Part shown: one piece after another, positions 45,032-56,349 of the stretch | Numbering within the stretch: position 1 is the first letter of the stretch | Layout: each line of letters begins with the position of its first letter | Assembly: GCA_009192285.1 (NCBI GenBank) | Contig: WBVU01000019.1 | Coordinates: 434,001-498,000 of the forward strand | From: Morchella semilibera | Lineage: Eukaryota > Ascomycota > Pezizomycetes > Pezizales > Morchellaceae | Length of the DNA stretch: 64,000 nucleotides | Direction of reading: 5' to 3' | The notes under the pieces: model-generated | What the model was told of the DNA's origin: nothing | The model's input: the letters and a program-made list of their open reading frames with translations, nothing else | The model's database searches: none | Program-made: the position numbers and the translations under genes

Positions 45032-48000
45032 TTTTTACTTATTTCCTTTTTGGCTTGGTTCTAAGTGGTTGAGGTTTTGGAATTTGGGAACGTTCGTTGT
45101 GGATGTGGTGAGGGGGAGCTTGTTTATATGGATGTGGTTTTTTTTTTCCTTCCTCTCTGGAGTACTTAGCGTCATAATGGTATTAGCTAAACCCCTCACG
45201 ATGTGAACCCTGGTGGCATGGTCCCAGAGCCTAGCAACGCAAAAAACCCTAACCCAGTAATAATCATCTTAAGAAGCTTTCTCCGGCATTTCCCCTGCTA
45301 AGAGAAGCAAGTGCTTGGCCGCCCGGCCTGGCCCGGGACCTGCCGGGCGGAGGCAGCCGATACCGGTGGCGAGTGATTTCTGGTGACTGAGATAACTTTT
45401 AATTCATTAACTGTAGGTGACCGAGCTAGTTCTAAGAAGCCCTAGCTACATTTTAGTTTGAATTTTTGAGTAGTGTGGTCCCGAGACATCGGAGTTAAGA
45501 TAGCTTAGTTCGTGCAATCCTACTAGTACCACCACTAGTGATCCCAAATCAGCTCGAGCATATGTTTTCAGGCTCGACCCAAGCCAACCGGAGTTGCTCG
45601 CTTTAAGAAGGAGTTAGAGTTATTAGGAAACCTTCTTTTGATACTGCTGTTACTCACCTGCAGCCCCCACCCATAACGTTTGGCAGAGGAATATTTTACT
45701 CTTTAATCATGGCCTAGCTCGAGCCTTACATCCTCTATCCCGAACGCCCTAGCAAATAGAAGCTTACGCCCCCCACCTTGAGCCTGTCCGTGGACTATAT
45801 TATGCTTTCCGCGTCTAAAAGTAGTCGCCAGCGAAATTCGTCCTGTGAATGGGTTGGATGGACAATCCAGGGGTTGCGGGAAGTGTGGCCGGTTATTTTT
45901 TCTTAAGAAGATTTATACTTAGCTTTCTACCCTTTTACGCTGTCTGTTGCTGGGAATAGAATGGCGTTTGGTATTTTATGGATACGTTAGGTTTTAGCTA
46001 ACTTTTCGACCGTACGTGTAGTCAATTAGTCTACTTCTCGACGAACGCACGTCCTTACCTCCTACTTACAGCCCTTATAGCCTACCACACGACGCAAAAG
46101 ACACACAGCTAATTTAGCATCTCTAGAGCGTCCGAGAGGGAAAGAATAGACCAGAATGGCGATTACCTTATAATTAAGGTCCTTTAACATTGCAGTGAAG
46201 GCAAAGATCTATTAGCCCCGGCCTTTTTGATACTTTAGATCTGGCCATTAAGAAAAGAATAGAAACAGCGTACTAAAGAGCTGGTCTATAGGCTCACCCT
46301 CCAACTTTCGTATAAGATAAATTTAAACCTCTAGTTAGTACCGCCTGACGAGTATGAAGTATAAATAAATAGATAGCTACTGCCTGACGTCAGGATCACA
46401 ACTCATCACTCGTGCCAAGAGGTCTCGCGGTGATCGATTGATTGATACTTCATCGCGGTGATCGATATTAATTGGGATTACAAATAAATTAGTGGACAAG
46501 TCTCTAATGATATAACAGCTCACAGTAAGTTTATGTGTATAATATAATACGTTAGGTACCAGCAGATATCCAGCAGATAGAGCGTATACAAACGTGTCCA
46601 AGAACTCCGAGACTGGATGAGAATAATGGAGAAAAGGACAATCTTAGCCTCTTAGGTCATGGTTATATGAATGGATCTCGTCTCTCTTGCTCTGTGTATG
46701 CAGATATGCAATGATATGGACATGGGTACACCGGTGTGGGGGATATATATTGCATTGAAGATATCTTGGGTTTTGGGGCCGATTGTTTGGTATCTAATTT
46801 GTGGGTTTCGTGATCAGAGATCTAGACGCTTAGAATATCCGGTTGCTTGCTTTTGGTTAGATCCGTCATAATCACTCGGGGGCAGCTGAATCACTGCTAA
46901 TCTAATTCAACCGATTCTGGTATACGGAGGTCTCCAACCCACGTACCACTATTGAATATGAAGATATCCGAAAGCCTCCTCAGGACTGATATTCCCCACA
47001 AAGATCAGGGCTGCAGCTGATAGTCTAAAAACTAGGAATAATTATCAAGACCCCCCTAGTAGGCCTCTTCACGCTTCGCATAGCGGCTTATTGGACAACG
47101 CCCCCACAAACTGAAAGCTCATAAACCTTAGTAACAATAACAGTGAGTGAGGTCCTAGGTCTGTGAGGGATGGGTGGTGGTTGACGATTGTGTCATGTCA
47201 ATGTGTAGAGTAGACTATGTACGTTTTAAATTGACTTGGCTCTCCATACCATACGCCCTGATTCACCACCCGGACGCCCACGCAGCGTAAAATATAGTGT
47301 GATCGAGTGAGAATGTATGACTGCAACCCCCACCCACACAAGCAAGAACCTTCTAAACCAGTGCATATATACATACAACCGACCACCCATCACGTGCGCA
47401 ACTAACTACAACTAAGGGACCTTTAACTTAACTCCTTGTAGTTTCCTAACGTTTCCGGACTGGTCTGTGCATACCACCAAAATTTATATAGGAGAGGGAC
47501 CAGCAACATCTTGCCGACCATGGTTTATAGGGAAAGCTTCATCCGATGTTTTACCCCAGGTTTTCTACCTAGGCCCTGACCACCTACCGAGTGCTGGGAC
47601 TGCGTCAGTTTTTATCTATTCCACCACAAGACGTGACTGGCCTAAGCAGGGGCCTTTTCCAACCTGCGGATGTATCGAAACAAAGCATGGACCTATCGTC
47701 ATTGGCAACTATAATGGTGTGTAACACTAAATCTGGTTAGATTACTCTAGTGAGCATGTATGAGCGCTACGAAATATGTCTTAGAATCTTCGTAGCTGCC
47801 AGGAAAGCCCCACGAAAACAGAAAAATTACGACTGCATGTACTGCACTAGGTACATGCCGAGAAACCGAACCTCTGCATGACGTATGTGGCTAGGGCTTG
47901 TATTTAGCTGTACCTACATAGGTACATGCACGTGTGCATGTAGGTACCCTACTCATACTATCGGCCTATGCAGATTTAAGGGCACTTATACTCACTCTTG

Positions 48001-48437
48001 GTAGTTGACTTCCCAGGACCAATACGATTACTGATGTAAACAAAAAAAAAAACTTCCAGGACCACAACACGGACGAGTGACCAGTTGTGACGGCAACCAG
48101 AGAATCTTGAAATCGGGGTATCCTTATTATCTTCCTTCTTATAGACACAAAAGAAAATTAAGAAAACTACCCAGCCTGAACCCATTCCTAAAACCCACCG
48201 AAAAGAAAAAGAGAAAGAAAAAAAATCCCCTGTATAACCCAGACTAATGGGCAATTCAAAAACAAAGGAAATATTACACAAATACCGACATTACCATGAT
48301 GTGATACTGAGAATAATTTAGAAAAATAAATTATGAAGGCAAGGAAAAAATAATCGATCCCTCGCAATCCACCCAAATAACCCAAAGCCAACCCAAGGAG
48401 AAAAAGAAAAGGAGAACTGGACACCACCAAGCAACTG
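45032..48437. other. 3.4-kb gene-poor region
   Basis: No conserved gene. It holds CGAGTGA motifs at 45370-45386 (+), 46396-46412 (-) and 47304-47320 (+); the first two face each other about 1.04 kb apart. A direct repeat TCGCGGTGATCGAT occurs at about 46427 and 46452. Short frames here show no domain. Confidence 0.55.
45245..45255. promoter_or_regulatory. telobox-like motif upstream of APT1
   Basis: AACCCTAACCC, matching the telomere-repeat/Tbf1-type site, lies 214 bp upstream of the APT1 start. Function is inferred only from motif knowledge in other ascomycetes. Confidence 0.3.
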
Positions 48438-49565
48438 TCACTTCCTTACTCCACGCTGGGCTCGTTCTGCGCGCCAGGCCGCCCGTTCGGAGTCCACAAT
48501 AGCATCGTACTCTTTCAGCTGGGCTTCCTTGTTGAGCAAATCCCTCTTTAGGCTCTGCACTTCTGCCTTCAGCCCCTTTTGTTTCCTAATTGCTTGGATT
48601 CTTCTTTCAAGGTGGCCTAATAGTTCATCGACCATTTCATCACCAGATTCTTTGTCTCCCTCTTCCGGAAGACATAACGGGGTAGTGTTTTTACCACCTA
48701 ATTCAGGCGTTGATGAGGTCTTTTCTTTCAACTCGGAGTGTTGGGTTGTAACCCTAGGAAATTCTCGGTCCAACATTTGCGCCATTTCTTCTGTATAAAG
48801 GACAGTGTAAATATCTTGTTGCAGTTTCCGGTTGTTACGGGAGGACTTGATCAACTGAACTGCCCGACAAAGCCACGGCCAGAATTGGGCGTGGTTGTCA
48901 TCACCTCCTTCGTCACCATCTTCCATTGCAACTACAACATTGCCAGATATCCTCCTTGGTTGGTCGCTGTATACGACAACAGGCATTCTGTCATGCGGGT
49001 TCATACTGCCGACAGCTGTTTGTGTAGCCGGAGTTTCTGCTCCCGATGATGCCGCGATGCCCTGCATCTCATGGTGATGGACCGGATGGAGCTGCATAGG
49101 TGCAATACCGGGAACAACGACCGGTGGTTGTGGCGCAACCTCGACAACACCTTTCCCCCTCGGTTCCCCACGACTTCTCATGACGACTTCAGCATCAGCT
49201 CCTCCCCCTCCTCCTCCAGCCGATGAGGAACCGTTCTGTCGAACATGCCGTCCCGACCCTGCCATTTCCGGGCCTTTAAACGCTGGCTCCTCCTCATCGT
49301 TGAGCTCGTCATCCGTTCCCCCGTCCTGATTGAGGCTATGCTCTCCTGACTCGCTTCTTCCTCCCCCACCACTCCCTACTGCTCCCATATCGCCCGAGTC
49401 TAGTTCCATCCCGGAACCCAACGAGTCGCGGCCCAAGCTCTGGCGCTCCCGATCGCGCGCCCTCTTGCGGGCTTGACGTAGACGGGCCATTTCTCGCTTT
49501 CGCTGGAGACGCTCCTGGTCGGTGAACATGGCTGGTCTTCCACGCTGCCGTTTATCTGCGCTCAT
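48438..49565 (-). CDS. nuclear protein with basic N-terminus and C-terminal coiled coil, function unknown
   Basis: A single exon of 375 residues. The N-terminus has an AT-hook-like KRQRGRP and a highly basic helix (QRKREMARLRQARKRARDR) reminiscent of a bZIP basic region, but no leucine zipper follows directly. The middle is Gly/Ser-rich and disordered (GSGGGGRSESG). A conserved-looking segment FWPWLCRAVQLIKSSRNNRK and YTVLYTEEMAQMLDREFPRV follows. The C-terminal about 70 residues form a likely coiled coil (ERRIQAIRKQKGLKAEVQSL, then LLNKEAQLKEYD). It resembles uncharacterised fungal transcription-regulator-like proteins. I do not recognise an orthologue. Confidence 0.75.
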   Translation of the reverse strand: MSADKRQRGRPAMFTDQERLQRKREMARLRQARKRARDRERQSLGRDSLGSGMELDSGDMGAVGSGGGGRSESGEHSLNQDGGTDDELNDEEEPAFKGPEMAGSGRHVRQNGSSSAGGGGGGADAEVVMRSRGEPRGKGVVEVAPQPPVVVPGIAPMQLHPVHHHEMQGIAASSGAETPATQTAVGSMNPHDRMPVVVYSDQPRRISGNVVVAMEDGDEGGDDNHAQFWPWLCRAVQLIKSSRNNRKLQQDIYTVLYTEEMAQMLDREFPRVTTQHSELKEKTSSTPELGGKNTTPLCLPEEGDKESGDEMVDELLGHLERRIQAIRKQKGLKAEVQSLKRDLLNKEAQLKEYDAIVDSERAAWRAERAQRGVRK

Positions 49566-50422
49566 TTACTAGTTATGATTGGCTTTCTTTTCTTTTGTTT
49601 GAAGACTCCGCACAAACGAGCAAGACGTGAGTCTATTATGATATAAAAAGGAAATTCCGAGGAGAGTGCGCGGTGCAAAAAAAAAAAAAGGTAGATGACA
49701 GGTGCTTTCCTGCGAGCAAGGTTTTTGAAGATGTTAGTAATAACACTCACTCAACCACTCTATATTCCATAGAGCGTAGGAAAAGTGTCATGGAGTGAAC
49801 GAGTTGGGGTGTTAAAGAATGAGAAAGAGGAGGAAGAGGTGGGATTACCGACCCCAGCGGTATATTTCCCCCAGCCACAGGTTTCGCAGATATCGCGAAG
49901 TCACCCGGGCAGCGCGCAGCTGAGTGTGGCGGCGGTCTTGAGCACGCAGACAAAGCTCTTAATTTTTTTTTTTTCTTTTAGCTTTTTCTCTTTTTTTTAT
50001 TTTTTTTTGCACTCCCTTTTTCTCCTTTGGAAATAGGAAGATGTGTAAAGAAAGAAAAAGAAAAAAAACGAGAGGGGGAGCAGAGTAGGTAGGCCGAACA
50101 CTGGTAATGAGAAAAAAGAGAGCGACGGGTTTCTGTTCCTATAAACAGACCACAAGAGTCACGTTCGAATTGCCAAGGGTGCTCGCATCCAAGTGATGGA
50201 CGGAAATCCTTGCGCGCAGAGAGGTTTGAGAAAGAGATAGAAGGAAAATGCGGGTGCTTTTTTTAAACACTCACACGCTTCTGCACGCAAGGGGAAGAGG
50301 AGGAGAGGGGGGGTAACGTTAGGGAGGAGGGTATGAAACGTGCACTGGAAACAAAAAACGACCCGCTCTGGGCGTGACAGATAAATTGTGATGGGGAAGG
50401 GTGATGGTGATTGCTCACCTTC

Positions 50423-50425
<3 letters not shown>

Positions 50426-50456
<31 letters not shown>

Positions 50457-50561
50457 CCCTCGCACGCACGGTGTCTGGGAGTGGGGCTGAGCACGCGTGA
50501 CACCATTTAATTCTTCATTTAGAGAGCACAACACCTCCTTTTTTTTTTTTTTTTTTTTTTT
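50426..50561. repeat. pair of long poly-T tracts
   Basis: About 27 T at 50426-50452 and about 25 T at 50537-50561, separated by 84 bp. Lengths are read directly but are prone to sequencing error. Confidence 0.85.
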
Positions 50562-53500
50562 CTCTCTTGCAGAGTTTCTGAAAAAAAGGCGTGACTCATT
50601 TTGTTTGTGAAGCCAGATTCAAGTTACACAGAGAGACCTGCAAAGTAGTACGTGACTGGGGGAGTTTTAGGTAAGATTCCCCACCCACTTTACTTGGAAC
50701 TCCCAGGTTAATAACTATATGCGTACCAACCGGGTCTCTATGCCAAAAACAAAAACAAAAACAAAACACTGCGATGATCCCGTTCTTTATTTTTATTTTT
50801 TTCACCCTTCCTTCTGACAGCTGCAAAACCTCGGATGGCAACGCACATACACGAGGCCGTGGCGTCATATGTGTGTTCCAGTTCGTCCTCAAATTCCGGG
50901 GTTAAGGTTTACCTTGGCGGGGGGTGATTTATGTACCTACTTGATCTAAAAGGTGCTCTGTAGGAGAAGTTGATCCGTGAGTGAATAGGAATCCCAGTAT
51001 GATCTTGAATGAGGCTAGCTGATCTGGGTTCCATGTGGGTGTGTGGCTCAGTTCAGTCTGGTTCAGTCGGTTAACAAATGGTGATAACAGCGGTCTTGTA
51101 ACCATTGGCTGGAGATGGGGGGGTGATATGTGTGGCACACAATAGGTACTTGCTAAATCCATATGGTGCTACTTACTCATTCACTCTGTATCGTTCGGCG
51201 CAGCTATGACCCAGACGCTCCAGACGCCCGACCAGATCCTCATATATACTCACAGCTTCTGCGTACCGCCTAATTAACTGACTGATTGATTGATGGCTGT
51301 GATACCTGGGTACTCACTCTAGAGAACTGACTAGGTCAATCTACTTACCTGGTGGTTGACTAACAGTAGGTCTAGGTAGCCAGCTGTCACGCTCTATTTA
51401 TATAGAGGTACGCTCGTTATATACCCAGACACCTATTTCCACCACTAGCACCACTAGGTACCGTTCGCCCGCAGCTCGCATGAGTGCATTCCTTCGTCTC
51501 ATCCCATTCCGTTACAGTCATGTCACACCACATACTCGAGGGTTTCGGATTAAAAACCCGTGCCGTTCCCAGAACAGGTCGGGAGTATTGACTGTGCTAC
51601 ACCCGCCCGGATAAGCTGGCGGCCGGGGGGTTGGCGGTGGTGATTAGTAGCGAGGCAGTGGTGGATTATTAGGCCTTACTAATTATTGGGTAGTAGGTAG
51701 TGGCTAGTGAGGTTTTTCCGGGCGACAAGGGGGTTTTGGGGAAGGGTCGGACGCAGAGTTATCTTGACTTTAATTTCGTAACCATTGATAAGTTAACGTG
51801 AACGTGCCCATGATCCTGGGTAGACTTAGGCCATGATACCACGTGGTAACGGCGATGGTAGATCATATGATGCATAGGAGCTCTAAACAAGAGCTTTGAA
51901 ACAATCCTCTGTGTCTTATCCTAGGGAATGGTATCGGACTTGTTGCTTGATCTAGACAGAGGGCAGCGAGCAGTCTTGAACCGAGGATCGTAGATCTGAA
52001 GATTATTCTGGAACAAGATCAAGGTTAATCAACATACCATATAATCCACATGTAGGTAGACACGCGCAAAAAGGATCAGCACAGGTAATCCCCGCCGAGC
52101 TAAGGTAGTTGGGTTGATACCCCAATATCGAAGTCATGCTGCGTATAATGAAGGTTATACGTTGTAATCCTCTGGGGGGATCTCCCTTTGCACAAAAACT
52201 CTCCGATAAATACTTACATATAAGGGTTTTTTTATAGTAGGTTCCCCAACCTTCTTGACTTTACCAGATTTCCGTAGTAAGGTGCTTATATTTTATACTC
52301 TTTCCTGGATCCCCTCCACCACCCCATATCCTTAACTAAAATCCTACTTACTATTCAGAGCCTCCACTTCTGTTAATGAAGGGGAGCCAAAGTCGTGGAG
52401 CGGTAGAATATTTGCGGGGAAGGCTATTTCCATGAACCCTAATACATGTATGCTCTATATGCATCAAATCTAAAGTACATCACACGATATCACTCGCATC
52501 TGGGAGCCAACACTAGCCAGGAGATTCATTCTTCCCCTTCTTTCTTCTTATGTGCATGCGCCTTCCGGCTATGAAACCACCCTCTCCAAGTATGCTTAGT
52601 CACTCCATCACAAATCCGCATGTCCCATTCAGGCGCCATCCAGTGCTGGAAAACTTCCCCACAGGAAAGAAACCCACGTGGTCACACACATTCCAAACCA
52701 GGAAAATTTAAGAAACAACAATTAGTATATCCCCTGGACCGTGTCCCCGCAGGACTAGAACATACGACCCGCCCATCCTCGTAAAGCTTCATCATCAACA
52801 GAACTCAGACACCTGGAAGCCTGCCCACTAGCCGCGAGATCGATTACCGTGGATACAGTGGGTTCCATAGTACTTCCCCTTCTAGTAAGCTCTTCGCCAT
52901 ATATAGGACTAAACAAATTCTCTTGAACCTTCTTTCGTGCTATAAGGCACGTTAGCTAATACAAGACTTGATGGCGAGGGGGACGGTTGGTTATTTGAGG
53001 TCTTAATAATTCTTATACACCTCACTCGACTAGAAGAGACGCCAGCAGCTACACTAATACATTCCTTACTACGGTTCCATACATTATACAGCCTACATAT
53101 AGTTGCATATCCTGCGCGGCAGTACCCGAGCGGAGGGAAATACGCGGCTTTAGAGGGTTCGAAAGATTTTACTCTCTAGCCCGGACAGTTTGGAAAATTG
53201 GGACGCAGATCTAGATTGGAGCAGCCTGGATGGTGCGCTGTCTACATGGCTATATGGTAAACTTCTTAGAAATGAGTGGCCACATATGCCCCCCCCCTAG
53301 GAAAAAGAAAGTAGAGGTTTAAATGTCAAATAATTCGGTTGACTAAGTCGGTTTATCATTAATACTAATACATAAACACAATGTAGAATTAGATTGTTGG
53401 GTCGGGGCCCAACAAGCGTATACCCGAGTGAGAGTTCGTGACGGGAACCCTAGGCAAACATATACCGAACTGAGCGAGTGAGCTCCTGAAGTTTCTTTTG

Positions 53501-53891
53501 TAAAAAGATACATGTTTTTGCCGTTCTCTGTAAAGTTAACCTACTTCACGTGAAAGAAATGATAATGTTATATGGTTTAGGCTCACTGAGAACAAAAATA
53601 TAGGTTGTCTTTGTAGGAAGATATCTAGGGGGTTAAAGTCAGTTAATCCTTCCTGGGAGGATTTATATTGGCCTATCCAGATCTTACTAGACATGCCGCC
53701 CCGAACCTCTTACCCTATTCTATGCAGGGTGGTCGTATGCCTGAACTAAATGCTAGGTACACACTCAGAGGATTCTGGTTTCCAGTGTCTCCTAGCTCAC
53801 AGCCGAAGGCTTGCATTAATGGTGCGATGATCAATTTTTCCCTATTCTCTTAAGAAGGGGCCACTGCACGGCCATATACCATAATTCACTA

Positions 53892-54030
53892 TACCGCAAA
53901 TATTCGATCGTTGCACAGGGGTTCAGTTGGGTTTCTTGGTGAGAGAAGGTACTATCGAGCCTCTCCCTTGAGGCTCTCTCACCAAAAAACCCCCGCGCAG
54001 CGATAGCGAATTTATCGAGTGTTTGCGGTA
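53892..54030. mobile_element. foldback MITE-like element
   Basis: An imperfect inverted repeat covers the whole 139 bp. The ends are TACCGCAAA and TTTGCGGTA. Inner matched parts include ATTCGAT/ATCGAG and TTGGTGAGAGA/TCTCTCACCAA around a short loop. No ORF. The structure fits a decayed Tc1/mariner- or pogo-type MITE. Target duplication is unclear. Confidence 0.55.
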
Positions 54031-54582
54031 GTTGATTCCATGATTGTTTAACCAGGTCAGTAGATGTTTATCTTGGGGTTAGGGTTTTGTTATAAAACTA
54101 GTAGCCAGAATGTGAAATAACCCAGTGACTTCCTCCAATAGTATATTCAACTCTCGATCTCCTCCACGGACATCGGACGCGTAAGAGTTAAAGAATATTA
54201 CAAGAGATCTGCCAAAACTGACCAAAAGCGAGTGGTCATACAGATAGGTACATGTAGACAGCACATAAATTAAACCTTCAAAGATATACGCTGGATGGGT
54301 CTAGTTATACTCTCTCTTCCTAATTTATAAGAATACGGACTTTCGGTCCCGAGTTTCTCCAGTCCTTATACATATCAAGAGTAGGTAATCGTTGAAGTCT
54401 GCCAAGACACGCCTTACCAACCTTGCAACCTCGGCTCCCCATGATTCCCCGGGTTTCACCAGATCTATCACGAGCTCAGGGCTGGTTACACCTCGGGGCT
54501 GCCCACAAGGTACATAAAGTACCAACTTCCCCAGATTCTACCCAAACCTTCAGTCTTTACACTACGAATCTCGCGCACAAAG

Positions 54583-55750
54583 ATGGTTTTCAGAACAGCC
54601 TTAACAGAAGCTCTTGGGATTGCTAGTAAGCTCCTAAATACACCACGCGTAAACCCTACATGTAGTTGCTGACATGAGCATAGTCCCGGTGGTCCAAGGA
54701 GGAATGCAATGGGTTGGCTACGCAGAGCTCGCATCGGCTGTCTCTAATGCTGGTGGACTTGGAATCTTAACGGCGCTCACTCAGCCAACGCCTGAAGATC
54801 TCCGAAAGGAAATCAACAGATGTAGAAAAATGACAACCAAGCCATTCGCCGTGAATATTACGCTTCTGCCTAGCTTGGTTCCCCCAGATTATGGCGCCTA
54901 TGCGCAGGTCGTTATTGATGAGGGTATTAAAATCGGTATGTCAACGGGGCTACTATTACTTAGACAAGGATCATGTTAACAAAGCCTAGTCGAGACCGCG
55001 GGTAATAGCCCAGGGCCAATAATCAAGCAGCTCAAGGCCGCAGGAATCACAATCCTCCATAAGTGCACAACCGTCCGTCACGCTCTTTCCGCTGAAAAGC
55101 TCGGGGTCGACTTTCTTTCCATAGATGGTTTTGAGTGTGCTGGCCATGTTGGTGAGACCGACATCACCAACTTTGTCCTGCTCCGCCGTGCTGCACAGTC
55201 TCTCAAGACTCCGTTTATTGCCTCTGGCGGTTTCGCAGATGGTGAGGGTCTTGCTGGGGCGTTGGCACTAGGAGCTTGCGGGATAAATATGGGGACCCGG
55301 TTTATGTGCACAGCCGAAGCACCGATCCACAACAACATCAAGCAAGCTATCGTTGATGCGAGCGAGGAGCAGACTGAGTTGTTGCTCAGAAGATGGAGAA
55401 ATACGAGTCGATTATATAAGAATAAGGTCGCAATCGCGGCTAAGAAGGTCGAGCTTGAGAGCACAACCGGAAAATTTGAGGAGATCGCACCATATGTGAG
55501 CGGGAAGAGGGGGAGACAGGTGTTCATTACAGGAGATGTCGATGAGGGTGTAAGTTTTTCTTAGTGGATTTCTATGCATGATTGACTGATACTGATTGAA
55601 TTGGTTTAGGTATGGACCGCTGGCCCAGTCATGGGTCTTATTCATGATATTCCGACATGTGAAGTTCTTTTGAAGAGGATAGAGAAGGAGGCGGAGGACT
55701 CGATCAGTAGGATAAGCTCCTTGATCGTATCTTCTAAGTCTAAGCTTTAG
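54583..55750 (+). CDS. nitronate monooxygenase (2-nitropropane dioxygenase family)
   Basis: Four exons, start MVFRTALTEALGI at 54583, which joins after GCT-A to IPVVQGGMQWVGYAELASAV. The FMN-binding TIM barrel shows SNAGGLGILTALTQPTPE, DFLSIDGFECAGHVGE (with the catalytic-type His), PFIASGGFADGEGLAGALAL and GACGINMGTRF, all signatures of NMO class proteins. The final exon is VWTAGPVMGLIHDIPTCEVL. Intron 2 acceptor is CCTAG, giving IKI-VETAGNSPGP. Family knowledge: FMN-dependent oxidation of alkyl nitronates, including the toxin propionate-3-nitronate. About 350 residues, as usual for the family. Confidence 0.9.
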
Positions 55751-56349
55751 AGAAGTCTAGCTGTAGCCTGGTTGTTTAAGCCGCGGGGGTTTTTTTTTTT
55801 TTGTATTAGTTGTAGATTAGCCATTATTTGAACTATCATCACCAAAAGTTCCGTCCTGGCGTGTACTTTATTATCACATGACCCATCTCCGAAACTACGT
55901 CTTTTTTGCCTTGCAGTTATCACAGAAAATATGGTACTCACATGTACTCTACTCAATCGCAGATTCTGTGGAGGTATATATTGTACTTGTTGGCGAGTGT
56001 TCTACTAAACTACATGCACTTATAGTGTATTAACCCGGTGCTTCCCAATTGATGTAGCTGTATGTACATATCCCTCGCTCGATCACATTTTCCAAGGTCT
56101 TAAACTTTCTAAAAGGGAACATCGATCTGTTGGCAAAAAGTCCTGCGATTATCCCGGTACAATTCCCTCTTTCTCAAGACGCCGGGTGGTAAATACATAA
56201 ATACGGCATTCCATCTACTCGTACAACATTATTATGCTAAGAAACAAAGAGGCAAAGCTATAGGGATGAATACAAAATGAGCCCCCTAAGGAAGTTCGTA
56301 TCTACATCACATAATCCGAACCTGTAGACAGGTGGGAAGAGCAACGGAA
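55751..56349. other. convergent intergenic region
   Basis: Between the 3' ends of the NMO (+) and RMD1-type (-) genes. A T12-type run at 55792 and AT-rich sequence; no gene seen. Confidence 0.55.

Larger units (their letters stand above)
49566..54582. other. 5-kb gene-poor region, largest in the window
   Basis: No conserved gene found. Features: two very long T runs (about 50426-50452 and 50537-50561), AAAAAC repeats near 50745, tRNA-like relics near 51535-51610 and 52745-52790, CGAGTGA copies at 52480-52496 (-) and 53425-53441 (+), TACATGTA at 52443 and 54249, and a foldback element at 53892-54030. Confidence 0.55.
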
